Source: Alistipes communis (GTDB lineage: Bacteria; Bacteroidota; Bacteroidia; Bacteroidales; Rikenellaceae). From it: DNA of 64,000 bases. The first letter of the stretch is position 1; every line of letters begins with the position of its first letter. Made by a program: the position numbers and the translations under genes. Positions 1-7,032 of the stretch are shown here, in pieces. The stretch is from contig NZ_AP019735.1 of the NCBI RefSeq assembly GCF_006542665.1, positions 3,038,001-3,102,000 on the forward strand, read 5' to 3'. The notes beneath the pieces are model-generated. The model was not told the DNA's origin. It did not search any database and was given only the letters and a program-made list of their open reading frames with translations.

Positions 1-453
1 GAACTGGTCACCGCGACCGTCGACCGCATCGCAGCGGGGGACTGCACTCCTGCGGAGCAGATGCACTTCGACGAAAGCCGCCTGCACCCCGCACCGAAGA
101 TCTTCAAGGAGGACTGCCGCATCAACTGGCGGCAGCCGGGCGAGCGCATCGTAAACCTCGTGCGGGGACTGTCGCCCTATCCGGCCGCATGGACGCCGAT
201 ATTCAAGAAGGGGGAGCCGAGCGATACGGCCAAAATCTTCGCCGTGCATTTCGAACCGGGCGGGGTAGTACAGCGGCCCGGCACCGTCGAGACCGACAAG
301 CGCACCTACCTCGCGGTCGCCTGCGCCGACGGCCGCATCGTCGTCGACGAATTGCAGATCGCCGGCAAACGCCGGATGTCGGCGCGCGACCTGCTGCCGG
401 GTATGCGCGACCTCTCGGATTACTCCTTCGGGGAGGAGGCAGCCGAAGCCTGA
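1..453 (+). CDS. fmt: Methionyl-tRNA formyltransferase, C-terminal part (5' end outside window)
   Basis: The frame is open from base 1 and ends with TGA at 451-453, giving the last 150 residues. The segment with ILNxRGLSPYPAAWT-like spacing (here IVNLVRGLSPYPAAWTPIF) and the late LQIAGKRRM motif are typical of the C-terminal tRNA-binding domain of Fmt, which formylates Met on initiator tRNA. The catalytic N-terminal formyl-transfer domain lies upstream of the window. The gene converges on the leftward FUSC-family gene and their 3' ends overlap by 34 bp. Family assignment is fairly sure; the rest of the gene cannot be judged. Confidence 0.85.
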   Translation, partial: ELVTATVDRIAAGDCTPAEQMHFDESRLHPAPKIFKEDCRINWRQPGERIVNLVRGLSPYPAAWTPIFKKGEPSDTAKIFAVHFEPGGVVQRPGTVETDKRTYLAVACADGRIVVDELQIAGKRRMSARDLLPGMRDLSDYSFGEEAAEA

Positions 454-965
454 CGCCAGCGGCGGTAACGGTCTACGGGCCATACCGCCGCAATACCGAC
501 CACGGCACCGACCGTCGCCTCCGAGAAGCGCAACAGTCCGTTGGCCAATGGCGACAGGTCGGGGGAACGTTCCGAGACGATCAGTACGATGATAAGCGTG
601 ATCGTAGCCATTTTGCCGTTGTCCGGCACCTTGAACATCATGCAAATCACCTCTTCCAATACGACGGCGACGACCATTCCTGCCGGCGAAAAGCGGAAAT
701 TCACCAGATAGACATAGGCCACGACCGCACCGATGAAGGTGCCCAGCACCCGCAGCCACCCCTGCTGAACGGCGTGGCGGATATCGGGTTGCTGTTGCAC
801 GACGATCGCCGAGACACAGGCCAGCATCGCCCCCGTCAGGCTCGACGCTTCATGGAAATGCGACGTAATCGCAAAACCGAGCAGGTAGGCGAGCGTGACG
901 GCGACGGCTTTCGCAATCACTTCGAGCGGCTGCACGCGGTGCAGTATCTCCCACGGTGTAATCAT
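420..965 (-). CDS. FUSC/ArAE-family membrane protein
   Basis: A 181-residue protein with about five hydrophobic helices and the FUSC-like half-module in which SLTGAMLACVSAIVVQQ is followed by a loop and further helices. Proteins of the fusaric acid resistance / aromatic acid exporter group use this module, usually in longer proteins with two membrane blocks; this is a short one-block version. The start at 965 was chosen because it follows a GGGAGAG ribosome-binding site and starts just before the first amphipathic helix. The frame runs open to 1193, but that extension is Arg/Phe-rich and unlike the family. The substrate is unknown. Confidence 0.75.
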   Translation of the reverse strand: MITPWEILHRVQPLEVIAKAVAVTLAYLLGFAITSHFHEASSLTGAMLACVSAIVVQQQPDIRHAVQQGWLRVLGTFIGAVVAYVYLVNFRFSPAGMVVAVVLEEVICMMFKVPDNGKMATITLIIVLIVSERSPDLSPLANGLLRFSEATVGAVVGIAAVWPVDRYRRWRQASAASSPKE

Positions 966-1288
966 CTCTCCCGTCCCCACGGCAAGAAACGCACCGGAAA
1001 ACTCCTGTCCGTCCCGAAATCCGCTCCGAATCCCGAAAAACCGCCGCTCACCGTGTCCGGTACCGAATGCCGATCGCTGAAAAAACTGCCGAAAACGAAC
1101 CTTTTCATTAAGCCGAGCACAGAGACCAACGCTGTTCGGGCCATATCCGCCCTCGCGGATCGCACCTTCGGACCTGACGCCGACCGGCGACAAACACTGA
1201 AAATCCCTGTCGCAGTCCGACTGCCGCCACCAGAAGATATTACCGAAAAAGCCGCGCCTGCTCAGAAATTGAGCAGGCGCGGCTTAAC
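966..1288. other. Intergenic stretch, no gene seen
   Basis: This 323-bp gap lies upstream of the leftward FUSC-family gene and downstream of the leftward small membrane protein gene. Apart from the terminator hairpin at 1251-1285 it holds only short open frames with no recognisable protein character. No clear TAnnTTTG box for the FUSC gene was found. Confidence 0.5.
1251..1285 (-). terminator. Intrinsic terminator of the 127-aa membrane protein gene
   Basis: A perfect 14-bp GC-rich inverted repeat (GCCGCGCCTGCTCA / TGAGCAGGCGCGGC) starts just 3 bp beyond the stop of the leftward gene. On the minus strand it is followed by a T-run (AAAAA at 1246-1250 on the plus strand). Confidence 0.85.
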
Positions 1289-1672
1289 TTATCGCCTGAA
1301 ATCTTTGTAAATGGTACAATATCTCGGATTCAAACTATCGTAAGCAACAATACAGGAATCCCCCTCCCGAGGCGGTTTCATGGAAAAGGTTTCAATCCGA
1401 GGATAATAACCAACACCTCTTTTATAAATTTTGCCGTCATGTTTATATATTAAAAACACCGAAACACGTCCTGGTCTTCCTGCTATTCCACTAATATATG
1501 CAGTGGTATATTTTGCATGTTCTCGAAGAGATCGGTCAATATCTGGACCTTTGATACAATAAATCCACATGACAAATATAATACCTGCACATCCCAGTAT
1601 TATCGCCGCCGTATTCATTATTTTAGCTTGAATTCGCTCTATTTCTTTTTTCTCCAATTCAGTCATTTTCAT
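1289..1672 (-). CDS. Small single-pass membrane protein of unknown function
   Basis: A 127-residue protein. Residues 1-18 are charged, about 19-41 form one transmembrane helix (NTAAIILGCAGIIFVMWIYC), and the rest is a probable extracytoplasmic beta-rich domain with a late SLNPRYCTIY motif. The topology and length resemble DUF3592-like proteins, but I do not recognise the family with confidence. Base composition is clearly more AT-rich than its neighbours, suggesting recent acquisition. A strong terminator follows immediately. It stands alone, so context gives no functional clue. Confidence 0.65.
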   Translation of the reverse strand: MKMTELEKKEIERIQAKIMNTAAIILGCAGIIFVMWIYCIKGPDIDRSLREHAKYTTAYISGIAGRPGRVSVFLIYKHDGKIYKRGVGYYPRIETFSMKPPREGDSCIVAYDSLNPRYCTIYKDFRR

Positions 1673-1800
1673 AGTCGCAGTTTGTTATACCATCGAACCA
1701 TTATATGCAGGGAAGTTACGAAAACTCCGCAATATTTCCAAACCGCTCAGGATATTCGTCGTCAATATCGTAACGGCCTCCCAACCTCCGAAGCATCGTA

Positions 1801-1848
1801 AAAAGACGAACGTAGCAAGCCGACGGGCTTGCCGCGTTCGTCTTTTTC
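1801..1848 (-). terminator. Terminator downstream of rubredoxin
   Basis: A long inverted repeat (AAAAGACGAACG...GCAAGCC / GGCTTGC...CGTTCGTCTTTT) with A/T-rich ends on both sides lies 14 bp beyond the rubredoxin stop. The T-tracts on both strands would allow it to work in both directions. Confidence 0.85.
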
Positions 1849-1862
1849 TGACAGGGGAGGGC

Positions 1863-2027
1863 TTACTCCTCGACCGGCTCGAACTGGTCTTTGCCGACAC
1901 CGCACAAAGGGCACACCCAATCTTCGGGAATATCCTCGAACGCCGTTCCTGCGGCAATACCTCCGTCCGGGTCACCCACGGCAGGATCGTAAATCCATTC
2001 GCAGACCGTGCAACGATACTTTTTCAT
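1863..2027 (-). CDS. Rubredoxin
   Basis: A 54-residue one-iron electron carrier of normal length. Two CxxC(G)-type knuckles are seen: CTVCEWIYDP near residues 6-15 and CPLCGVGKDQF near 39-49, which together ligate the Fe(Cys)4 centre. The central PAVGDPDGGI / FEDIPEDWVCP segments are classic rubredoxin. The start at 2027 gives the standard MKKYRC N-terminus; the open frame runs on to 2147, but that would add 40 non-family residues through the promoter. It probably passes electrons to peroxide- or superoxide-reducing enzymes, as in other anaerobes. It is a single-gene unit between its own promoter and terminator. Confidence 0.95.
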   Translation of the reverse strand: MKKYRCTVCEWIYDPAVGDPDGGIAAGTAFEDIPEDWVCPLCGVGKDQFEPVEE

Positions 2028-2060
2028 ACGCTTATTCTTTTGAATTCGATTTGTTTCCAA

Positions 2061-2092
2061 CAAATGTAGCATCATTTTTCGGAAAAACCAAA
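2061..2092 (-). promoter_or_regulatory. Bacteroidetes-type promoter of rubredoxin
   Basis: On the minus strand TTTG (2089-2092), a 20-bp spacer and TACATTTG (2061-2068) match the TTTG-N19-21-TAnnTTTG consensus, about 34 bp upstream of the start codon. Confidence 0.8.
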
Positions 2093-2363
2093 TCGGAAAT
2101 CCCGATACCGCCATCAGCAGAAACAATCGCCGTACCAAACCGCCCAAACAGGAGACCTCTTTCCGCCGATGAGGCGCGCCCCTTCACGACGACCGCCCGT
2201 TCCCCACACTCCCGTACACCGACGCTCCGAAAGTCCGCTTCCGCCATCGTCCCCGGACAATCGCCGTCCGCTGTCCGAGCGACCGCATCCGTCCGATATA
2301 ACCCGCATACTATTCATCGGCGAAATAGCGGACAAAAGGCTATCGAAAATATTCGTCGAAATA

Positions 2364-2396
2364 TTTCCCCCCCCCGAAAAAATTTTCCTACATTTG
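2364..2396 (+). promoter_or_regulatory. Promoter with a poly-C tract in the spacer, for the outer-membrane protein gene
   Basis: The -7 box is TACATTTG at 2389-2396. The best -33 candidate, TTTC at 2364-2367, lies 21 bp upstream. The run of nine C at 2367-2375 falls between the boxes, so a change in its length would change the spacing. Confidence 0.65.
2367..2375 (+). repeat. C9 mononucleotide tract in promoter spacer
   Basis: Nine consecutive C residues. Tracts of this length are prone to slipped-strand mispairing. Its position between the -33 and -7 elements would tune transcription of the downstream envelope gene. Confidence 0.8.
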
Positions 2397-2439
2397 TCCG
2401 CCCTCTCTCCGATAATGTCGAACCAAGAAGACCCGAACT

Positions 2440-4719
2440 ATGCACAGATTCCGCCTCATCCTACTGCCTCTATGCCTCTTTGCGACGGCAACGGCAATCG
2501 GTCAGACCGTCACCGGCCGCATCGTCGACGAGCGGCAGCAACCCGTCGCAGGGGTCGCGGTCGTCATGCAGACGCCCGACTCGGTCTATGTCGACGCCGT
2601 GGCGAGCGACCTCGAAGGGCGGTTCGCCATCGCATCCGGCGTCCGTCCCTACCGACTGCTGTTCCAGCATCTCAGCTACGACCCGCTGACGGTGGAGCGT
2701 TCGGGCGACGACGCCGGCACCGTTACGCTGACCGAAGCGACGAACCTCGTGGACGAAGTGGTCGTCCGGGGCGAACGCCCGCTGGTGAAAGTCGAGCAGG
2801 GGCGCCTGAGCTACGACCTCCAAGTCGCCGCACAGGGCAAAATCGCCGCCAACGCCTACGAAGCCCTCACCAAACTGCCCGGCGTGAGCGAACGCGACGG
2901 GGCGCTCACGCTCGCCGGCGCCGCCGGTGTGACGGTCATCCTCAACGGAAAACCCTCGACGATGACGGCCGAACAGCTCGCCGCACTGCTCAAATCGACC
3001 CCGGTCGAGCAGGTGGAGAAGGTCGAGGTGCTCTACGCCGCACCGCCGCAGTACCACATTCGCGGCGCGGCGATCAACGTCGTGCTTCGCCGCCGTTTCG
3101 GCCGCTCGTTCTCCGGCCAGGTCAACGGCACCTACGAGGGCGGCTACTACCACTCGTGGGGAACGGGAGCGAGCGCCGTCTATTCGACGCCGACACTCTC
3201 GGTCGACGCGCTCTACCGCGTCGGCGAAGCCCGTTCGATGCGCAAACTGCCGCTGACCTCGCAGCACACGGTCGGCAGCGACACGTTCGACATCCGGCAG
3301 GAGCAGCGCCTTGCCGACGACAACCTCACGCACAACCTCCGCACGGGGCTTTCGTGGAAAACCTCCGAAAAAAGCCATATCGACCTGGCCTACACCGCAT
3401 CGTTCACCCCGTCGGGCAAAGGCGACATCTCGGCCACGGGCAACTACGTCGCAAGCGACTCGCATATCCGCGACGACGCGGCGATGCACAACCTCGCGCT
3501 CTCCGCCTCCACGGGTTTCGGAATGCAGATCGGGGCCGACTACACGCATTACAACACCACCAGCCGGCAGGAGATGTCGCTCCTGCCGGCCGACGGCGCA
3601 CCTTCGTCGTTCCGCACCGACGCCGGACAGTGCATCGACCGCCTCTCGCTCTCGCTCGACCAGAGCCACGACCTCGGCCGGCAGTGGACACTCGACTACG
3701 GCGCCCGCTTCGTCTATGTCCGCGACAACGACTACCAGTATTATACGTCGGAAGAGGCGATGAGCGACCGCGACACCGACCTGCGGCTCGACGAATACAC
3801 CTACGACCTTTATGCGGGTACGAGCCGGAACTTCGCATCGGGCGTCTCGTTTTCGGCCTCGCTCACAGGCGAATACTATCGCCGCAACGGCTACGACCGC
3901 TGGGCGTTCTTCCCGCAGGCCTCGCTGAGCTGGATGGCGTCGGCCGACCATATCCTGCAAGCGGAGTTCTCCTCGGACAAAAGCTATCCTTCGTTCTGGG
4001 ACATGTCGGGCGCCGTCACCTACCTCGACGGCTATGCCGAGGTTCACGGTACGCCCGGCCTGCGTCCCTCGTCCAATTACGGTCTCACGCTGACCTACGT
4101 CCTCAAACAGAAATACATTTTCCAGCTCTTCGGCAACCACCGCGTCGACGCCTTCACCCAGTCGGCCTATCTCTCTCCCGACCGTCCGGCGCTCATCTAC
4201 CAGACGTTGAACTGGGACTATATGTCCTCCTTCGGGGCGCTGGCCGTCGTGCCGCTGCGTATCGGCGAACGGTTCACGTCGCGCATCACGCTTTCCGGAT
4301 TCGATTACCTGCTGCGCAACCGCGATTTCTACGGCATGGACTACAAACGTTCGAAATGGGTGGGATACGCCGCTCTGGACAATACGCTGCGCCTCTCGCG
4401 CAAACCCGATCTGGCGTTCGAGTTCGGAGGGTACTATCAGTCCGAAGCGATCCAGTGCACCTACGACATCGGCGCTTCGTGGCGCCTCGACGCAGGGGTG
4501 AAATGGACGTTCGCCGCCGGCAAGGCCGAGCTGAGCGTCAAGGGCAACGACCTGTTCGACAGCATGACGCCCGTCTCGGAGGTCGATTTCGGCGAACAGC
4601 GTCTGCGCATGGGCAACGACTTCCACACGCGCAACGTGACGGTCAACTTCGTCTACCGCTTCGGCGGCTACAAGGACAGGGAACGCAAGAAGGTCGACAC
4701 CTCGCGATTCGGCCACTGA
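2440..4719 (+). CDS. Outer-membrane beta-barrel protein, TonB-receptor-like, with N-terminal carboxypeptidase-regulatory-like domain
   Basis: A 759-residue protein. Residues 1-21 are a signal peptide ending at AIGQ. Residues about 22-105 form a CarboxypepD_reg-like beta-sandwich (VTGRIVDERQQPVAGVAVV). A plug-like region around 110-210 follows (NAYEALTKLPGVSERDG, then VTVILNGKPSTM). The remainder is a long beta-barrel of the OMP_b-brl_3 type, rich in alternating aromatic/polar strands. There is no adjacent SusD partner, so it resembles stand-alone Bacteroidetes barrel proteins rather than a SusC/D pair; the ligand is unknown. The start is set by the signal peptide. Expression may be phase-variable through the C9 tract in its promoter. 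A 748-residue open frame on the opposite strand is a codon-bias shadow. Confidence 0.85.
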   Translation: MHRFRLILLPLCLFATATAIGQTVTGRIVDERQQPVAGVAVVMQTPDSVYVDAVASDLEGRFAIASGVRPYRLLFQHLSYDPLTVERSGDDAGTVTLTEATNLVDEVVVRGERPLVKVEQGRLSYDLQVAAQGKIAANAYEALTKLPGVSERDGALTLAGAAGVTVILNGKPSTMTAEQLAALLKSTPVEQVEKVEVLYAAPPQYHIRGAAINVVLRRRFGRSFSGQVNGTYEGGYYHSWGTGASAVYSTPTLSVDALYRVGEARSMRKLPLTSQHTVGSDTFDIRQEQRLADDNLTHNLRTGLSWKTSEKSHIDLAYTASFTPSGKGDISATGNYVASDSHIRDDAAMHNLALSASTGFGMQIGADYTHYNTTSRQEMSLLPADGAPSSFRTDAGQCIDRLSLSLDQSHDLGRQWTLDYGARFVYVRDNDYQYYTSEEAMSDRDTDLRLDEYTYDLYAGTSRNFASGVSFSASLTGEYYRRNGYDRWAFFPQASLSWMASADHILQAEFSSDKSYPSFWDMSGAVTYLDGYAEVHGTPGLRPSSNYGLTLTYVLKQKYIFQLFGNHRVDAFTQSAYLSPDRPALIYQTLNWDYMSSFGALAVVPLRIGERFTSRITLSGFDYLLRNRDFYGMDYKRSKWVGYAALDNTLRLSRKPDLAFEFGGYYQSEAIQCTYDIGASWRLDAGVKWTFAAGKAELSVKGNDLFDSMTPVSEVDFGEQRLRMGNDFHTRNVTVNFVYRFGGYKDRERKKVDTSRFGH

Positions 4720-4756
4720 AAAAGGGGTGGCCTAAACTATTTTCAAGAAATAATCG

Positions 4757-4764
4757 TATATTTG
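4757..4764 (+). promoter_or_regulatory. -7 box upstream of the structured RNA candidate
   Basis: TATATTTG fits TAnnTTTG exactly. It lies just 5' of the structured segment, so transcription would begin near 4770. Confidence 0.6.
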
Positions 4765-4769
4765 CAACA

Positions 4770-5034
4770 GTGAGAGATTTATAACACCATTTGCCTATGA
4801 ATAGATAACCGCAGCATCTTTTTTGATTTTCCGTACCGTCCACGCACGAAAAGCGCCGGTACATACATATAAAAGCGTTAGCTTTATTTCTTGTCTTCTG
4901 AAACGTCGCAACTTTCACAAGCAGCCAAGAGTAAGGCGTAAACGCTCACGTTTCTACGTGGGCTTTACTCTTTATTTGGCTGCAAGGTATGCGACACCTC
5001 AGAAGACAGATAAAAGTTTTGTCCCACGTTTTTT
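4770..5034 (+). ncRNA. Candidate structured small RNA (long nested hairpin; possibly Bacteroidales-1-like)
   Basis: Paired arms are seen directly. Two small hairpins come first: GTACCG 4833-4838 / CGGTAC 4857-4862 and AAAGC 4872-4876 / GCTTT 4881-4885. A nested rod follows: TGTCTTCTGA 4892-4901 / TCAGAAGACA 4999-5008; GTCGCA 4905-4910 / TGCGAC 4990-4995; GCAGCCAA 4921-4928 / TTGGCTGC 4976-4983; GAGTAAGGC 4929-4937 / GCTTTACTC 4962-4970 with one G-U; CACGT 4947-4951 / ACGTG 4956-4960. CCCACGT at 5023-5029, followed by a T-run, can also pair with ACGTGGG at 4956-4962, giving an alternative fold or terminator. A promoter box lies at the 5' end. It could be a free RNA (the layout recalls the Bacteroidales-1 motif or a 6S-like rod) or a leader of the next gene. 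The name is from memory and unverified. Confidence 0.6.
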
Positions 5035-5097
5035 ATGTACCTGTTCCAACCCAATACCAACCACGCCGAGGGGACACGGCCTTATCTGCATAAATCT

Positions 5098-5493
5098 ATG
5101 AAACAGTTCATTACATTGATCTGCGCAGGGCTGTTAATGAGTTCTTGCGCCACTATTTTCTGCGGTTCAAAAACCAAAGTCACTTTCGACGGTGAGATTT
5201 CCGAAAAGGCCACCCTGACCATCGACGGAATGAAACACACCAACGTCACGTTCCCCTATACGACCAAAATCCGCCGAAGCTTCGACGAAACGGTCGTCAA
5301 GATCGAATCGCCGAACTACACGGCCGAACCGATCATCATCAACAAGAGTTTCAACGCCGTATCGGTCATCAACCTGCTGAATATTCTCGGTTGGGGTATC
5401 GACGCCGCGACGGGCGCCATCACCAAACCGGAATTCAAATTCTATCAGATTGATTTCCAACCCAAAGAGACGACGGCCCCGAATCAAAAGTAA
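5098..5493 (+). CDS. Small lipoprotein of unknown function
   Basis: A 131-residue protein with a lipoprotein signal peptide (hydrophobic ICAGLLMSSCA, lipobox Cys at about residue 19). The mature part begins ATIFCGSKTKVTF, like Bacteroidetes lipoproteins whose first strand reads CATIF-GT; the rest is a short PEGA-like beta domain followed by a hydrophobic glycine-containing helix (INLLNILGWGIDAATG). The start at 5098 was chosen over an upstream in-frame Met at 5035 because it gives a proper signal peptide. The gene follows the structured RNA candidate and ends before a bidirectional terminator. Specific function is not recognised. Confidence 0.75.
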   Translation: MKQFITLICAGLLMSSCATIFCGSKTKVTFDGEISEKATLTIDGMKHTNVTFPYTTKIRRSFDETVVKIESPNYTAEPIIINKSFNAVSVINLLNILGWGIDAATGAITKPEFKFYQIDFQPKETTAPNQK

Positions 5494-5659
5494 CCCATTC
5501 CGTAGCGTCGTTTTCCGACCGCAGCCGGCGGGGGATATTTTCCAAGCCGCAGTTGGCGAGGAGCCGCCCTTCTCGCCTCTGCGGACTGCCGTTTCCGGCC
5601 ACGGCCGAAGAACGCACCACGACAAAGTAACGATTGCAAACATCCTCCGCCAAAACGAC

Positions 5660-5690
5660 GTCCGGCCGCTCCGATAAGGAGCGGCCGGAC
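5660..5690. terminator. Bidirectional terminator between convergent genes
   Basis: A perfect 13-bp inverted repeat (GTCCGGCCGCTCC / GGAGCGGCCGGAC) with a 5-nt loop lies between the rightward lipoprotein and the leftward oxidoreductase operon. T-tracts are weak. Confidence 0.7.
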
Positions 5691-5709
5691 GCATTCCATA
5701 GAGGGTTCG

Positions 5710-6255
5710 TCAGCGTACCTGCCGGATGATTTCGGCACCGTGGCGGATCGCCTTCTCGTTCTCGGGCAGCATCTTCCATGCCCGCTCGGGCAGCGACTTT
5801 TTCAGGCCGAGCGCCACGTTTTCGAGCGTCACCACGGGACATACTTTCAGGTATCCGCCCAGAATCATCGTGTTGAACAACTTCGAATTCCCCAGCTTGG
5901 CCGACTCCTCGGCGGCGTTGATCGTATAGATACGGATGTCGGTGCGGGTAGGGTGGTGCGTGATGCCGTTCGTGTCGTAGATCAGCGTACCGCCCGGGCG
6001 CACCTTCGCCTCGAACTTGTCCATCGACTGCTGGTTGAGGATAATGGCCGTATCGTATTGGTAGGCGATCGGCGACGAAATCTTCCGATCCGAGAGGATG
6101 ACCGTCACGTTAGCCGTACCTCCGCGCATCTCCGGCCCGTAGGAAGGCATCCACGTCACCTCGAAATCCTGCATCACGCCGGAGTAAGCGAGAATCTTTC
6201 CCATCGAGAGGACGCCCTGTCCTCCGAATCCTGCAATAATTAACGTCTCTTTCAT
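5710..6255 (-). CDS. korC: 2-oxoacid:ferredoxin oxidoreductase, gamma subunit
   Basis: A 181-residue pyruvate/ketoisovalerate oxidoreductase gamma domain: IIAGFGGQGVLSMGKIL near residues 6-22 and the PSYGPEMRGGTANVTV motif near 37-52, both hallmarks of the family. It is the last gene of a four-gene leftward operon (ferredoxin, alpha, beta, gamma). The complex oxidatively decarboxylates a 2-oxoacid to the acyl-CoA with reduction of ferredoxin. Whether the substrate is 2-oxoglutarate or a branched-chain oxoacid (Kor versus Vor) cannot be told from sequence alone; the gene order is common in Bacteroidetes for either. Confidence 0.9.
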   Translation of the reverse strand: MKETLIIAGFGGQGVLSMGKILAYSGVMQDFEVTWMPSYGPEMRGGTANVTVILSDRKISSPIAYQYDTAIILNQQSMDKFEAKVRPGGTLIYDTNGITHHPTRTDIRIYTINAAEESAKLGNSKLFNTMILGGYLKVCPVVTLENVALGLKKSLPERAWKMLPENEKAIRHGAEIIRQVR

Positions 6256-6266
6256 ACCCTTGGATC

Positions 6267-7028
6267 TTACTCGTTAGACTTGATGTCGCCCAACGGATAG
6301 TAGGGCAGCATGTTCTGCGCGAGCCACTCGTTGGCCGCCACGGGCGACATCTTCCAGCCGCTGTTGCACGTCGAAACGACCTCCACGAGCGAGAACCCCT
6401 TGCCTGCCATGGCCGTCTCGAACGCCTTGCGCAGAGCTCGCTTGCATTTGCGGACGTTGGCCGGCGTGTGGACGCTCTGGCGCGTGATGTAGGCCGTACC
6501 GTCGAGGTGCGCCATCATCTCGGCGATCTTGTAGGGGTAGCCGTTCAGCCGCGGGTCGCGGCCGTAGGGCGTCGTCGCGGTTTTCATGCCCAACAGCGTC
6601 GTGGGGGCCATCTGCCCGCCCGTCATGCCGTAGATGGCATTGTTGATGTAGACCGCCACCACGTTCTCGCCGCGTGCGGCGGCATGGATCGTCTCGGCCG
6701 TACCGATCGCCGAAAGGTCGCCGTCGCCCTGGTAGGTGAAGACCATGTTCTCGGGATGCAGCCGCTTGACGGCCGACGCGATGGCCAGCGCACGGCCGTG
6801 CGCCGCCTCGATCCAGTCGATGTCGATATAATTGTATGCGAAAACGGCGCAGCCCACGGGCGAAACGCCGATCGTGCGGTCGGCCATGCCCATCTCCCCG
6901 ATCACCTCGGCCACCAGCTTGTGCACCGTGCCGTGGCTGCAACCCGGGCAGTAGTGCATCACGTTGTCGGTCAGCAACGGCGACTTGCCGTAGACCAAAT
7001 TCTCCTGCTTTATTTCAACTTCCGCCAT
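6267..7028 (-). CDS. korB: 2-oxoacid:ferredoxin oxidoreductase, beta (TPP-binding) subunit
   Basis: A 253-residue subunit. The CPGCSHGTVHKLVAE motif near residues 28-42 and the TPP/Mg-binding segment YQGDGDLSAIGTAETIHA near 99-116, followed by NNAIYGMTGGQMAPTT, identify the thiamine-diphosphate subunit. The single-Cys pattern CPGC and no added 4Fe-4S domain fit the four-subunit type in which a separate ferredoxin carries clusters. It is separated from the alpha gene by 4 bp and from gamma by 11 bp, so translation is probably coupled. Confidence 0.92.
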   Translation of the reverse strand: MAEVEIKQENLVYGKSPLLTDNVMHYCPGCSHGTVHKLVAEVIGEMGMADRTIGVSPVGCAVFAYNYIDIDWIEAAHGRALAIASAVKRLHPENMVFTYQGDGDLSAIGTAETIHAAARGENVVAVYINNAIYGMTGGQMAPTTLLGMKTATTPYGRDPRLNGYPYKIAEMMAHLDGTAYITRQSVHTPANVRKCKRALRKAFETAMAGKGFSLVEVVSTCNSGWKMSPVAANEWLAQNMLPYYPLGDIKSNE

Positions 7029-7032
7029 TGTC

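Larger units (their letters stand above)
2028..2439. other. Divergent promoter region between rubredoxin and an outer-membrane protein gene
   Basis: No gene is supported in this 412-bp gap. It holds the leftward rubredoxin promoter (box at 2061-2068), about 270 bp of unassigned sequence, and the rightward promoter with the C9 tract (2364-2396). Confidence 0.6.
4720..5097. other. Intergenic region holding a promoter and a structured RNA candidate
   Basis: No protein gene is supported here. The stretch carries a TATATTTG box (4757-4764), a long nested hairpin and a T-run near 5029-5034, described separately. About 64 bp remain before the lipoprotein start. Confidence 0.6.

Noticed and set aside
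1041..1140. CTCGGCTTAAT-like string on the minus strand upstream of the FUSC gene, as another hairpin-element copy
   Set aside because: The GATAC/GTATC ends, apical stem and promoter box are missing; the match is too short.
2470..4716. 748-residue open frame on the minus strand opposite the outer-membrane protein gene
   Set aside because: It has no domain or start signal and reflects the high GC and third-position bias of the real plus-strand gene.
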